A DNA stretch of 64,000 nt from Akkermansia muciniphila (GTDB taxonomy: Bacteria > Verrucomicrobiota > Verrucomicrobiia > Limisphaerales > SIBE01). The notes below the pieces were generated by a model. It was not told the origin of the DNA. It was given only the letters and a program-made list of their open reading frames with translations, and did no database searches. The position numbers and the translations under genes were made by a program. Every line of letters begins with the position of its first letter. Positions within the stretch are counted from its first letter, which is position 1. Location of the stretch: positions 1 to 64,000 of the forward strand of contig CAMAWP010000004.1 in NCBI GenBank assembly GCA_945861765.1, in the 5' to 3' direction. Shown here piece after piece: positions 39,301-48,103 of this stretch.

Positions 39301-42300
39301 GGCCAGGAACATGCCAATCGCAGAGCTGGCGCACCGTTGGTGGCATTCACCGTTCTCTCGGAGGAACGGTCCGTGGCGAGCGGCGTTGCTGGCGCGGGAC
39401 ACTTATGATCTCCATCGTTTGGCCGGAATGGCGAGCGCGGCGATGCAACGCGGCACCCAAGGCTCCGTGGAATCCGAGGAACGTCAGCGGGTTTTCGTTT
39501 CAATTCCGTCTGTCAACCATGGTCCGGTCGGGCTCGCCTTCGTGTTTCCTGGCTCAGGGAATCAGTTCCCAGACATGGGGAGAGAATTCGCGCTCGAATG
39601 GCCACAAATCCTCCAAGTTCAGGACGCCGAAAATGAGCGGCTCGCGAGCCAGATGTTCACCGACTGCTTCTGGAAGCCGTCCCTCTCAGACACGCTCGCT
39701 TCGGACTATCGCGCAATGATCTGCGGGCAGGTCTCCTTTGGCACCCTGATGAGCGACCTCGCCCTTTCCTTTGGGTTGAGACCCCGTGCCTCCATCGGTT
39801 ACAGCCTCGGAGAATCCACCGCGCTTTTCGCCCTTCGTGCCTGGCGACAACGCGATGAAATGTGGGCGAGGCTGCAAAAGTCGCCGCTCTTTTCTCACGA
39901 CCTTGCCGGACACCCGTCCGTGCTCAGAGCGGCATGGGGACTGGCTGAAGATGCCCTCGCGGAATGGACCGCCGGGGTCATCGATCGATCAGCGGAGGAG
40001 GCGCGCGCCGCGATCGGAACCCAAAGCCAAGTCTATATTTTGATTGTAAACACCCCTGATGAGTGCGTTCTCGGAGGGAACCGAAGGGTTGTCGAATCCG
40101 TCGTCAAACGGTTGGGTGGCCACTGGTTCCCTCTGAGCGGCGTAAGCACCGTCCATTGCGAACTGGCCCGAAGTGTCCGCGGTCCCTATCGCGAAATGCA
40201 CCGGTTCAAAACCATCCCGCCCGCGGGGATTGATTTCTACAGCGGAGCATGGGGGCGGGCTTATGCTCTCGATCAGGAAACAGCCGCCGATGCCATCGAG
40301 GCACAGGCTCTGGAGACGATTGATTTTCCGCGCGTCATCCGTGCGGCCCACGACTCCGGGATCCGTTCCTTTATCGAGATTGGGCCAGGCAATTCGTGCA
40401 GCCGGATGATCGGAAAAATATTAGCTGACCGCCCTCACTTCGCAAAATCGCTTGCCGTCCAGACGCCCGAACCCATCGCTCACTTCCTTCGAACGCTCGC
40501 GGGCGCGTTTGTCGAGGGTTCACCGCTGGATCTGGGCTTTCTGTATCCAGACGTTCAGACGGTTGAGCCACCCACCGAAATCGAGTCTGGCAAATCCCTG
40601 AAAACCGTGACGGTTTCCGTGTCGGGACCGCCGTTTGTCGTCCCGGTGAACCCTCTCGACCGACACCGCCGCGTGGAAGACAGGTTCTCGATACCGATCG
40701 AGCAGAACGGGCTTGACGTGACCGTAAGGCCGCCGCTATCGAAGGTCACCGACCCTTCGCTCACCTCCATGGAAGCGTTCCGAACAGCAATGATCGAGCG
40801 CTTTTCGGATGCTGAGACAGCCACCGCAAAGGCGCACGCGGCGTTCCTTGAATTCTCGAGCAACCTCTCAGATTCACTGGCTCAGGCCCTGACACGACAG
40901 ATTGAACTGGAGAAAATCGCGTCCGGGTCTGGGGTCGTGGTTTCTGCGCTCTCAAGGACTTTCCCGCTGGAGGGACCACAGTTCAGTGGTTCGGCTGCAA
41001 ACGAGAAATCCAGAAAGGAACAGGACCAGCCCGTTGCAGTCCATGTTCAAGAAGATCTTCGCACCACCGCGGAGTCCGCTCCCAAGACGCCTCGATCCCT
41101 CGACAGAACAGCCTGTCTCGAGTTTGGCCGCGGTCGAGTGGGAGACGTCCTGGGCCAGGCGTTTGCGGAAGCCGATTCGTTTCCGACCCGAGTCAGGCTC
41201 CCCGACGAACCGCTCATGCTGGTGGATCGAATCATCGAGATCGACGGAACACCCCTGTCCATGACTCACGGAAGGGTGGTTACGGAGCACGACATTCATG
41301 CTGGAGCCTGGTATCTGGACTGCGACCGGATTCCAACCTGCATCGCGGTCGAAGCAGGACAGGCCGACCTCTTTCTATCCGGCTACCTCGGGATCGATTT
41401 CCAAACGCGGGGGAGGTCTGTCTATCGGTTGCTGGACGCCAGAGTTTGTTTCCATCGCAACTTGCCCGGACCGGGCCATGTCATTCGATACGACATCCGC
41501 ATCGAACGATTTTTCCGCCAGAGTGACACCTGGCTCTTCAAGTTTAGCTTTGAAGCCACCGTGGACGGAATGCCCTTGCTCTCCATGACTGAGGGCTGCG
41601 CTGGATTTTTCTCAGCAGCGGAACTGGCCGGAGGGCGAGGCATCGTGCGAACATCCCTGGACCTCAAGCCCATCGGCGGAAAACGAGCATTTGACTGGGA
41701 AGAATTCGTCGAGATCAAGTCCGAACACTATTCAAGCAACCAACTGGACCTCTTGCGACAAGGCGATCTCGCAGGCTGTTTTGGAGCGCCATTCGATCGA
41801 CTCAGATTGAAGAAACCGATCACGATTCCTTCAGGGCTCATGACTCTGGTCCAAAGCATTTCGCATTTGGACCCAAAGGGCGGACGCTTCGGGCTCGGCA
41901 TCATCCGCGGCGAAGCGGTCATCCGCCCCGACGACTGGTTCCTGAAGTGCCATTTCGTGGACGATCAGGTGATGCCGGGCACTTTGATGTTCGAGTGTTG
42001 CCTGCATACCTTACGTGTTTTTCTGTTGCGACTCGGATGGATCGCTGAGGAAGGGCAAGTCACGCTTGAGCCCGTGCCGGGAATTGCCAGCCAGTTGAAA
42101 TGCCGCGGGCAGGTCACAGCCGCATCACGAACTGTCACCTACGAGGTTTCCATAAAGGAAATAGGTTACCGGCCCGAGCCGTTTGTGATCGCGGACGCCC
42201 TGATGTATGCGGACGGCAGGCCGATCGTTGAAATCAGCAACATGAGTTTGCGCTACGTGGGCGCAACCATCGAGACGTTCAGAAGTCTTTGGGCAACGGC

Positions 42301-43402
42301 GGCGCAACCACCGCGCAAACGCGCCATCTTCGACTCCGATCGAATCCTCGCGTTCGCAATCGGAAAGCCCTCCGAGGCATTTGGGGAGAATTACCGGATC
42401 TTCGACAACGACCGGGTGATTGCACGGCTGCCGGGCCCGCCGTATCAGTTCCTCGACAGGGTGACCGAGATTCGCGCCGAACCGTGGAGGATCGAGCCCG
42501 GCGCGGAAATCGAAACTCAATATGACATTCCGGCGGACGCGTGGTATTTCGAGGAGAACCGTCAGCGCGACATGCCGTTCGCGGTCCTGCTGGAAATCGC
42601 CTTGCAGCCCTGCGGCTGGCTTGCGGGCTATATGGGCTCCGCTCTGACCAGCGAGGAGGATCTCTCATTCCGGAATCTTGGTGGAACAGCGACTCAGTTT
42701 GAGCACATCACGGCTGAAACCGGCACACTCACCGTGCGGGTCAAACTCACGCGCGCCTCGAGCTCAGCCGGGATGATCATCCAATTCTTCGACTACTCGG
42801 TCACGTCCCGGCAGGGGTTGGTTTACAAAGGAGATACCTATTTCGGATTTTTCCCAAAAACCGCGCTCCAGAAACAGGAAGGCCTCAAAGACGCCACCAA
42901 GTATTTTCCCTCCGCCGAGGAACAGAGCCGAGGAAAGACGCTCGACTTTCCGGCGGCATCCCCTTTTCCTGGGAAACGCCTGCGTTTATTGGACCGGATC
43001 GAATGCTGGGTGGAGAAAGGGGGTCCGAAAGGGTTGGGCTATATCCGCGCCACGCGCCTGGTCCGTCCTGAGGAGTGGTTTTTCAAAGCGCATTTTTATC
43101 AGGACCCCGTGGTCCCAGGCTCGCTGGGTCTGGAGTCGTTCCTGCAATTGCTCAAGTTTGCGGCCACGGAAAGATGGGGAGGCGACGCAAGCCAAAGATT
43201 CGAGGCTGTCGCGCTTGCAAAACGGCACGAATGGGTTTACCGAGGGCAGGTCGTTCCGAGCAACATATTGGTGACCGTTGAGGCGCTCGTTACCGAAGTG
43301 GACGACAACCAACGCTTGCTTCGCGCCGATGGTTACCTTTCAGTGGACGGACGGTTGATTTATGGAATGAAAGACTTCACCTTGCGAATGCGCGGTTGTT
43401 GA
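36299..43402 (+). CDS. pfaC: PfaC-type PUFA synthase subunit: KS - CLF/degenerate KS - AT - FabA-like DH - FabA-like DH
   Basis: KS1 TLDAACASSLYAI, ECHATGTPVGDAVE, NIGHLLTAAGSAGLIK; second KS with TLCSEDTSGLRAV in place of the Cys motif, ETHGSGSPNEDRSE, ADVGHTGAVSGL; AT VFPGSGNQFPDMGRE, GYSLGES; hotdog/FabA motifs HFVDDQVMPGTLMFECC and HFYQDPVVPGSLGLESFLQL. Confidence 0.92.
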   Translation: MASILKSNSARGGSVPGARFSEPIAIVGMSGVFPGAQSLEDFWLLVEQGRDMCRTVTPGRWILDPASIHSATPGLMDSVFTTRGGFCEDFVPDFSSSNLPLHLSRALDPMFHMLIHAGKNAFASAKTTHLDRSRVGVIVGNIALPTSGASTLADEILSPLFEAHLMGRKHLQKLDVNRHNEPIHWWGDEHPHAISSPLDRYVTGLPAGILARALGLGGGAFTLDAACASSLYAIKLACDELLSNRADAMLAGGLSRPDSLYTHMGFSQLRALSPRGRCSPFDHKGDGLIVGEGSGVVMLKRLETALEHGDSIAAVIRGVGLSNDIEGNLLSPSSEGQLRALRGAYSQARWTPDMVDLIECHATGTPVGDAVEFESLCRLWENRRGRCVLSAVKSNIGHLLTAAGSAGLIKTILAMNRGIFPPIANFERPSTAVKLAGSPFTILSRSEAWNRRAADVPRRAAISGFGFGGINAHLLIEEWLPDKQTARAVKNGVPETGSATEPVAIVGLATRIGPWTSLQTFHARVLRGDSNVPSPRDLWRGLSGSEISQAWKGGAPLFPGFYVEDFTVPIDRFHISPRELSEMLPQQLLMLDAAKSAMADARIEKADSSRTGVFIGLGLDMRTTDFHFRWATIRRERERQQDAQLQKRDQTNSAWLSEVREGSGPPLTADRTLGALGGVVASRVAREFGIGGPAHTLCSEDTSGLRAVEVAVRALQNRELDIALAGAVDLAGDVRTLLATDLVNPYSKNGVARPFDHAADGTIPGEGAACVVLKRLSDAQRDGDRVYAVVRGVGAASDPNAGTSCPAPATIQLAFSRAYKEAGVSPETVSYLETHGSGSPNEDRSEAAAIVGFFGGGNRRTLLQLGSAKADVGHTGAVSGLVSLIKASLCLHHETIPGLRGCRDPLAQLAQVENIQLPHASKHWVRDRILGPRRAGVSSMGIDGNCVHVVLEACEKPDSREAQTRPITRTRPGSEALFLASAADHNSLRDTLTALVSMASSARNMPIAELAHRWWHSPFSRRNGPWRAALLARDTYDLHRLAGMASAAMQRGTQGSVESEERQRVFVSIPSVNHGPVGLAFVFPGSGNQFPDMGREFALEWPQILQVQDAENERLASQMFTDCFWKPSLSDTLASDYRAMICGQVSFGTLMSDLALSFGLRPRASIGYSLGESTALFALRAWRQRDEMWARLQKSPLFSHDLAGHPSVLRAAWGLAEDALAEWTAGVIDRSAEEARAAIGTQSQVYILIVNTPDECVLGGNRRVVESVVKRLGGHWFPLSGVSTVHCELARSVRGPYREMHRFKTIPPAGIDFYSGAWGRAYALDQETAADAIEAQALETIDFPRVIRAAHDSGIRSFIEIGPGNSCSRMIGKILADRPHFAKSLAVQTPEPIAHFLRTLAGAFVEGSPLDLGFLYPDVQTVEPPTEIESGKSLKTVTVSVSGPPFVVPVNPLDRHRRVEDRFSIPIEQNGLDVTVRPPLSKVTDPSLTSMEAFRTAMIERFSDAETATAKAHAAFLEFSSNLSDSLAQALTRQIELEKIASGSGVVVSALSRTFPLEGPQFSGSAANEKSRKEQDQPVAVHVQEDLRTTAESAPKTPRSLDRTACLEFGRGRVGDVLGQAFAEADSFPTRVRLPDEPLMLVDRIIEIDGTPLSMTHGRVVTEHDIHAGAWYLDCDRIPTCIAVEAGQADLFLSGYLGIDFQTRGRSVYRLLDARVCFHRNLPGPGHVIRYDIRIERFFRQSDTWLFKFSFEATVDGMPLLSMTEGCAGFFSAAELAGGRGIVRTSLDLKPIGGKRAFDWEEFVEIKSEHYSSNQLDLLRQGDLAGCFGAPFDRLRLKKPITIPSGLMTLVQSISHLDPKGGRFGLGIIRGEAVIRPDDWFLKCHFVDDQVMPGTLMFECCLHTLRVFLLRLGWIAEEGQVTLEPVPGIASQLKCRGQVTAASRTVTYEVSIKEIGYRPEPFVIADALMYADGRPIVEISNMSLRYVGATIETFRSLWATAAQPPRKRAIFDSDRILAFAIGKPSEAFGENYRIFDNDRVIARLPGPPYQFLDRVTEIRAEPWRIEPGAEIETQYDIPADAWYFEENRQRDMPFAVLLEIALQPCGWLAGYMGSALTSEEDLSFRNLGGTATQFEHITAETGTLTVRVKLTRASSSAGMIIQFFDYSVTSRQGLVYKGDTYFGFFPKTALQKQEGLKDATKYFPSAEEQSRGKTLDFPAASPFPGKRLRLLDRIECWVEKGGPKGLGYIRATRLVRPEEWFFKAHFYQDPVVPGSLGLESFLQLLKFAATERWGGDASQRFEAVALAKRHEWVYRGQVVPSNILVTVEALVTEVDDNQRLLRADGYLSVDGRLIYGMKDFTLRMRGC

Positions 43403-43409
43403 TGACAAA

Positions 43410-44459
43410 ATGACAACTCAATACAGTCGCGTTTATTTGAGCGCCATGGGCTACGAGCTAGGCCCAGTCGTCGTGACCTCCCGTGAATTGGAGGAGCGCC
43501 TAAGTCCTGTTTACACGCGGCTGAACCTCCAACACGGCCAGCTCGAAGCGTGGACCGGAATCCAAGAGCGCCGATGGTGGCAACCCGAGGCGCGGCTCTC
43601 AGTCGGCGCCGTGGCCGCAGCGCGCAAGGCGCTTTCAAAATCCACGGTTCATCCGTCGGACCTGGGGGTTCTGATCTACGCCGGCGTCTGCCGTGAGAAT
43701 TTCGAGCCCGCAACCGCCTGCGCCGTCGCCGACGCCCTCGGCGTCAGGGGCAATGCGTTAGTTTACGACTTGAGCAACGCGTGCCTCGGGGTCTTGAACG
43801 CGATGCTCGATATCGCAAATCGCATCGAGCTTGGCCAGATCCGCGCGGGTCTGGTGGTGTCCTGCGAAACTGCTCGGGAGATCAATGAATTGATGCTCGC
43901 GCGCCTTCTCGCCGGAAACGGTATGGAGGCATTTGCCGAAGGTCTGGCCACGTTCACGGGAGGCTCGGGCGCCGTGGCGATGCTGTTGACGGACGGCTCT
44001 TACGAAAACCCGCTCAATAGCCGCCTTATCGGCGCCGTCTCGCGTGTGGCTCCAGAACACCACGCTCTCTGCCGATGGGGCATCGAGACCCTACCCGATG
44101 GCAACCAAACCCAGTTCATGGCCACGGATTCGGTTGCGGTACTGAAAAACGGAGTGAAACTCGGACAGCAAACCTGGGACGTTTTTCTGAAGGAATTGGG
44201 ATGGACTGCCGCCGATATCGACCGCGTCATCTGCCATCAAGTGGGCCACGGCCATCAGGAGGCAATCCTCAAAACGCTCGGAATCCCCAAGGAAAAGGAC
44301 TACACGACCTATCGGCACCTCGGCAATATGGGGACTGCCGCGCTGCCAGCCACAGCCGCGATCGCCGAGGAACGCGGTGTTCTTCGACACGGACAAAAGG
44401 TCGCTTTCCTTGGAATCGGCAGCGGGTTAACGTGCCTGATGGTGGGACTTGAATGGTAA
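43410..44459 (+). CDS. oleA: OleA-like thiolase-superfamily head-to-head (Claisen) acyl condensing enzyme
   Basis: ENFEPATACAVADALGV, VYDLSNACLGVLNAMLDIANRIELGQIRAGLVVSCE, VICHQVGHGHQEAILKTLGIPKEKDYTTYRHLGNMGTAALP; followed by oleB/C/D homologs. Confidence 0.92.
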   Translation: MTTQYSRVYLSAMGYELGPVVVTSRELEERLSPVYTRLNLQHGQLEAWTGIQERRWWQPEARLSVGAVAAARKALSKSTVHPSDLGVLIYAGVCRENFEPATACAVADALGVRGNALVYDLSNACLGVLNAMLDIANRIELGQIRAGLVVSCETAREINELMLARLLAGNGMEAFAEGLATFTGGSGAVAMLLTDGSYENPLNSRLIGAVSRVAPEHHALCRWGIETLPDGNQTQFMATDSVAVLKNGVKLGQQTWDVFLKELGWTAADIDRVICHQVGHGHQEAILKTLGIPKEKDYTTYRHLGNMGTAALPATAAIAEERGVLRHGQKVAFLGIGSGLTCLMVGLEW

Positions 44460-45346
44460 ATTTTCAAAACGACCTCTATCCCTTCACGGGGATCCATCGG
44501 CAAGTCAACGGATTCAACATCCACCTGCTCGACGAAGGCAAGGGAGAGTCGGTGGTGCTGCTTCATGGGAACCCCACATGGTCGTTCTACTATCGCAACC
44601 TCGTTCTCGGTTTGCGCGCCGACTACCGCGTCATCGCCCCGGACCATATCGGGTGCGGCCTTTCGGACAAACCGTCGCTGGACAAATATGATTACACCCT
44701 GCGGCAGCGAGTGGACGACATCGACCAGCTCCTGAGTCAGCTTGAAATCGAGGGCCGGATAACGTTGGTGATGCACGATTGGGGCGGCATGATCGGCATG
44801 GCCTACGCCACGCGTTTCCCTGAGAGAATCGGAAAACTCATTCTGCTGAACACCGCCGCATTTCATCTGCCAGAATCCAAGAATCTCCCCGCGTCACTGT
44901 GGCTCTGCAGGAACACTCCTTTGGGCGATTTCATCATCCGGCGGACGGGGCTCTTTCCCCGCGTCTTGGCTCATTGGTGCGTGTGCAAGCCGATGGACCC
45001 GCGCGTTCGGGAAGGTTACCTTTCTCCCTACAAAACGGCTGGCAACCGCACCGGCATCTGGCGGTTCGTGAAAGACATCCCTCTTCTGCCAGAGGACCCA
45101 GGCTACGCTCTGGTGAGCGAGATCCAAGCGAAACTGCCGGGCTTCCGTAACACACCCACTCTCATTCTGTGGGGGGAAAAGGATTTTGTATTTGATCACC
45201 ATTTCCTCGACGAATGGGAGAGGCTGCTCCCCAACGCAGAGGTGCATCGTTTCCCGAACGCGGGCCATTATGTTCTCGAAGACGCGGGCGTCGAGATCTT
45301 GGACCTCATAAGATCGTTCCTCGACCGACATCCAAGCCATGCCTGA
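44453..45346 (+). CDS. oleB: OleB-like alpha/beta hydrolase (beta-lactone decarboxylase, haloalkane dehalogenase-like)
   Basis: VVLLHGNPTWSFYYRNLVLGLRADYRVIAPDHIGCGLSDKP; LVMHDWGGMIGMAYATRFPERI; NTPTLILWGEKDFVFD; HRFPNAGHYVLEDA. Confidence 0.9.
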   Translation: MVNFQNDLYPFTGIHRQVNGFNIHLLDEGKGESVVLLHGNPTWSFYYRNLVLGLRADYRVIAPDHIGCGLSDKPSLDKYDYTLRQRVDDIDQLLSQLEIEGRITLVMHDWGGMIGMAYATRFPERIGKLILLNTAAFHLPESKNLPASLWLCRNTPLGDFIIRRTGLFPRVLAHWCVCKPMDPRVREGYLSPYKTAGNRTGIWRFVKDIPLLPEDPGYALVSEIQAKLPGFRNTPTLILWGEKDFVFDHHFLDEWERLLPNAEVHRFPNAGHYVLEDAGVEILDLIRSFLDRHPSHA

Positions 45347-47018
45347 AGCAAGTCGTGGGATTCCCGTGAACATCGCCCAACACCTGTCGGAGATGGCGGC
45401 GATTCAACCGGATCGCGCCGCCGTCATTTGCGCGAGAGGAAGGGGACCGCACGGTGAACCCGTCTATGAACAGCTCAGCTTCAAGCAACTGGACACCTTA
45501 AGTAACCAGCTCGCATCGGGGTTCGATGCAATCGGGATCCGCCGCGGAGTTCACACGGCATTGATGGTCCCGCCAAGTTTGGATTTTTTTTCTCTGACCT
45601 TCGCGTTGTTCAAAGTGGGGGCGGTGCCAGTCCTGATTGATCCCGGCATCGGTGTTCGCAACTTGGGTCGATGCCTCGCTCAAGCCCGGCCGGAAGCTTT
45701 TGTCGGCGTTCCCAAAGCACACGCGGCCAGAGTGCTGTTCGGGTGGGCGCGAAAGTCCCTGCGCGTGATGGTAACCGCAAGCGTCCGATGGTTCTGGGGG
45801 GGCCACACGCTCCGCGAGTTAATGAGACCAGGCCCAGCGGCTAAACCCTTTCACGTCGCAGTCCAACCCCGCTCCCAGGAGACGGCCGCCATTCTGTTCA
45901 CCAGCGGCAGCACCGGCATTCCGAAAGGGGCCGTTTACACACACGAGATGTTCGGTGCCCAGGTCCACCACATCCGGACGCTCTACGGAATCCAACCAGG
46001 AGAGATCGATCTCGCGACGTTCCCATTGTTTGCCCTCTTTGGTCCCGCTCTGGGCATGACAGCCGTCGTGCCTGAAATGGATCCCACAAGGCCGGCAAAC
46101 GTTGACCCCACTAAAATCATCAGCGCGATCCAAAAGTTCCGAGTCACAAACATGTTTGGTTCGCCGGCCTTGGTCAATCGCGTCGGACGCCACGGAGAGG
46201 CGCACGGGGTCCGGCTCCCTAGCCTCCGCCGGGTCATCTCAGCAGGGGCTCCGGTCCCCGCCAGAACCATCGCACGATTTACCAAAATGCTCGAGAAAGG
46301 CGCTCAGGTTTTCACGCCTTACGGTGCTACCGAATGCCTTCCTGTCGCTTCAATCGGCAGTGACGAAATTCTCTCCGAGACCGCCGAGATGACCGACCGC
46401 GGTTCAGGCGTCTGCGTCGGCAAACCCGTTGCAGGCTTGCAGGCCCGTATCATCCAAATCCGAGACGAGGCCATTCCCGAGTGGATCGACACGCTCGATG
46501 TGGGGATCGGGGAGATCGGGGAGATTGCGGTCAAAGCCCTTCATGCCTCCCGTTCCTACTTCGAAATGCCAGGATCGACAGACCTCGCAAAAATCCAAGA
46601 CCGGGTGAATGGCGGGTTCTACCACCGCATGGGCGATCTAGGTTATTATGACGCGGCAGGCCGTCTCTGGTTTTGCGGCCGCAAGTCCCATCGTCTGCTC
46701 ACGAGCCATGGCACTCTGTTTACCATTCCATGCGAAGCAGTTTTTAACACTCATCCCCAAGTATTCAGGACCGCCTTGGTCGGTGTTTGTCGAAGCGGTG
46801 AAACCATCCCCGTGATTTGTGTTGAACTGGAACTATCCGCAAAGAAAAGTCCCAAGGGAAAAATCATTGAGGAGCTCCAGAGGATCGCTGTAGCCTACCC
46901 GCACACAGAGAATATCAAAACTTTTCTGTTTCACGGTGCCTTCCCTGTGGACATCCGACACAATGCAAAAATCTTCAGGGAAAAGCTTGCGGTTTGGGCT
47001 GCCAGGAAAATGAAATGA
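45339..47018 (+). CDS. oleC: OleC-like AMP-ligase-fold beta-lactone synthetase
   Basis: ETAAILFTSGSTGIPKGAVYTHEMFGAQVHHIRTLYGIQPGEIDLATFPLFALFGPALGMTAVVPEMDPTRPANVDP; FTPYGATECLPVASI; GGFYHRMGDLGYYDAAGRLWFCGRKSHR. Confidence 0.92.
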   Translation: MPEASRGIPVNIAQHLSEMAAIQPDRAAVICARGRGPHGEPVYEQLSFKQLDTLSNQLASGFDAIGIRRGVHTALMVPPSLDFFSLTFALFKVGAVPVLIDPGIGVRNLGRCLAQARPEAFVGVPKAHAARVLFGWARKSLRVMVTASVRWFWGGHTLRELMRPGPAAKPFHVAVQPRSQETAAILFTSGSTGIPKGAVYTHEMFGAQVHHIRTLYGIQPGEIDLATFPLFALFGPALGMTAVVPEMDPTRPANVDPTKIISAIQKFRVTNMFGSPALVNRVGRHGEAHGVRLPSLRRVISAGAPVPARTIARFTKMLEKGAQVFTPYGATECLPVASIGSDEILSETAEMTDRGSGVCVGKPVAGLQARIIQIRDEAIPEWIDTLDVGIGEIGEIAVKALHASRSYFEMPGSTDLAKIQDRVNGGFYHRMGDLGYYDAAGRLWFCGRKSHRLLTSHGTLFTIPCEAVFNTHPQVFRTALVGVCRSGETIPVICVELELSAKKSPKGKIIEELQRIAVAYPHTENIKTFLFHGAFPVDIRHNAKIFREKLAVWAARKMK

Positions 47019-48031
47019 TCGCTCTCGTGACAGGCGGAGGCGGGTTCCTGGGCCAGGCGATCGTGCGCTGTTTGTTGCAACGTGGAATCGAGACCCGCAG
47101 TTTTTCACGGACAGGGCACGCCGCGTTGAAGGAGATGGGCGTCGAGGAATGCCTCGGCGACATCGCGGATTCGAAAGCCGTCGGACTCGCCGTTCGAGGT
47201 TGCGATCTCATTTTCCACGCGGCCGCCAAACCAGGCTTGTGGGGACGCTACGAGGATTACCATCGGACGAACGTGGTGGGGACCAAAAACCTGATCGACG
47301 CCTGCCTCCAACTGGGCGTCCCACGGCTCATCTACACCAGCTCTCCAAGCGTTGTGTTCGGTGGTAAAGATATGGAAGGCGTGGATGAATCCGTGCCCTA
47401 TCCATCGCACTACGAGGCTCATTATCCGCGAACAAAAGCGCTGGCAGAACAGTTGGTGCTGAGCTCCAATGGCGATCGATTCGCCACCACAAGCCTCCGG
47501 CCCCATCTGATCTGGGGCCCGGGCGACAACCATCTTCTGCCCCGCCTCGTGTCCCGCGCGAGATCAGGACAGTTGCGCCGGATCGGCTCCCGCCCTAACC
47601 TCATCGATGCCGTGTACGTGGACAACGCCGCTGAGGCTCACATGAACGCAGCGGACCGCCTCGAACCTGGGTCGCCCCCGGCAGGCAAAGCCTACTTCAT
47701 TTCCCAAGGAGAACCCGTTCCGATGTGGGAGATGGTGAATCGGTTGCTCGAAGCCGCGGACGCCCCTCTCGTAAGAAAGTCCGTTCCCACTTGGCTGGCA
47801 ATGGCGTTCGCAGTGTGTTTTGAAACCGCTCATCGCCTGACACAAAACCCTGCGGAGCCGCGGCTCACCCGCTTTGTAGTTCGGGAGATGTCCACCGCCC
47901 ATTGGTTCAACCTGGATGCGGCGCGGCGCGACCTGGGTTACAACCCGAAGATTTCAATCGCAGAAGGACTCGCCAGGCTGCGGGCCGCTACCAAACTGGA
48001 ATCGATAAATCGGGCGGCGCATGAATCTTGA
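47015..48031 (+). CDS. oleD: OleD-like NAD(P)-dependent 2-alkyl-3-ketoacid reductase (extended SDR)
   Basis: MIALVTGGGGFLGQAIVRCLLQRG; GCDLIFHAAAKPGLWGRYEDYHRTNVVGTKNLIDAC; YEAHYPRTKALAEQLVL (YxxxK). Start refined to ATG 47015 (ATGA overlap with oleC); track ORF begins at 46994. Confidence 0.9.
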   Translation: MIALVTGGGGFLGQAIVRCLLQRGIETRSFSRTGHAALKEMGVEECLGDIADSKAVGLAVRGCDLIFHAAAKPGLWGRYEDYHRTNVVGTKNLIDACLQLGVPRLIYTSSPSVVFGGKDMEGVDESVPYPSHYEAHYPRTKALAEQLVLSSNGDRFATTSLRPHLIWGPGDNHLLPRLVSRARSGQLRRIGSRPNLIDAVYVDNAAEAHMNAADRLEPGSPPAGKAYFISQGEPVPMWEMVNRLLEAADAPLVRKSVPTWLAMAFAVCFETAHRLTQNPAEPRLTRFVVREMSTAHWFNLDAARRDLGYNPKISIAEGLARLRAATKLESINRAAHES

Positions 48032-48103
48032 GCTTCACTCCACCTTCATGAGTTTCCACTGATTATCTCCAGCAGTGCTGCAGCGATTCTGCCCATGAAC
48101 CTG

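Noticed and set aside
44453-45346. Haloalkane dehalogenase for xenobiotic degradation
   Set aside because: Family similarity is real, but position between OleA and OleC homologs makes OleB (beta-lactone decarboxylase) the better call.
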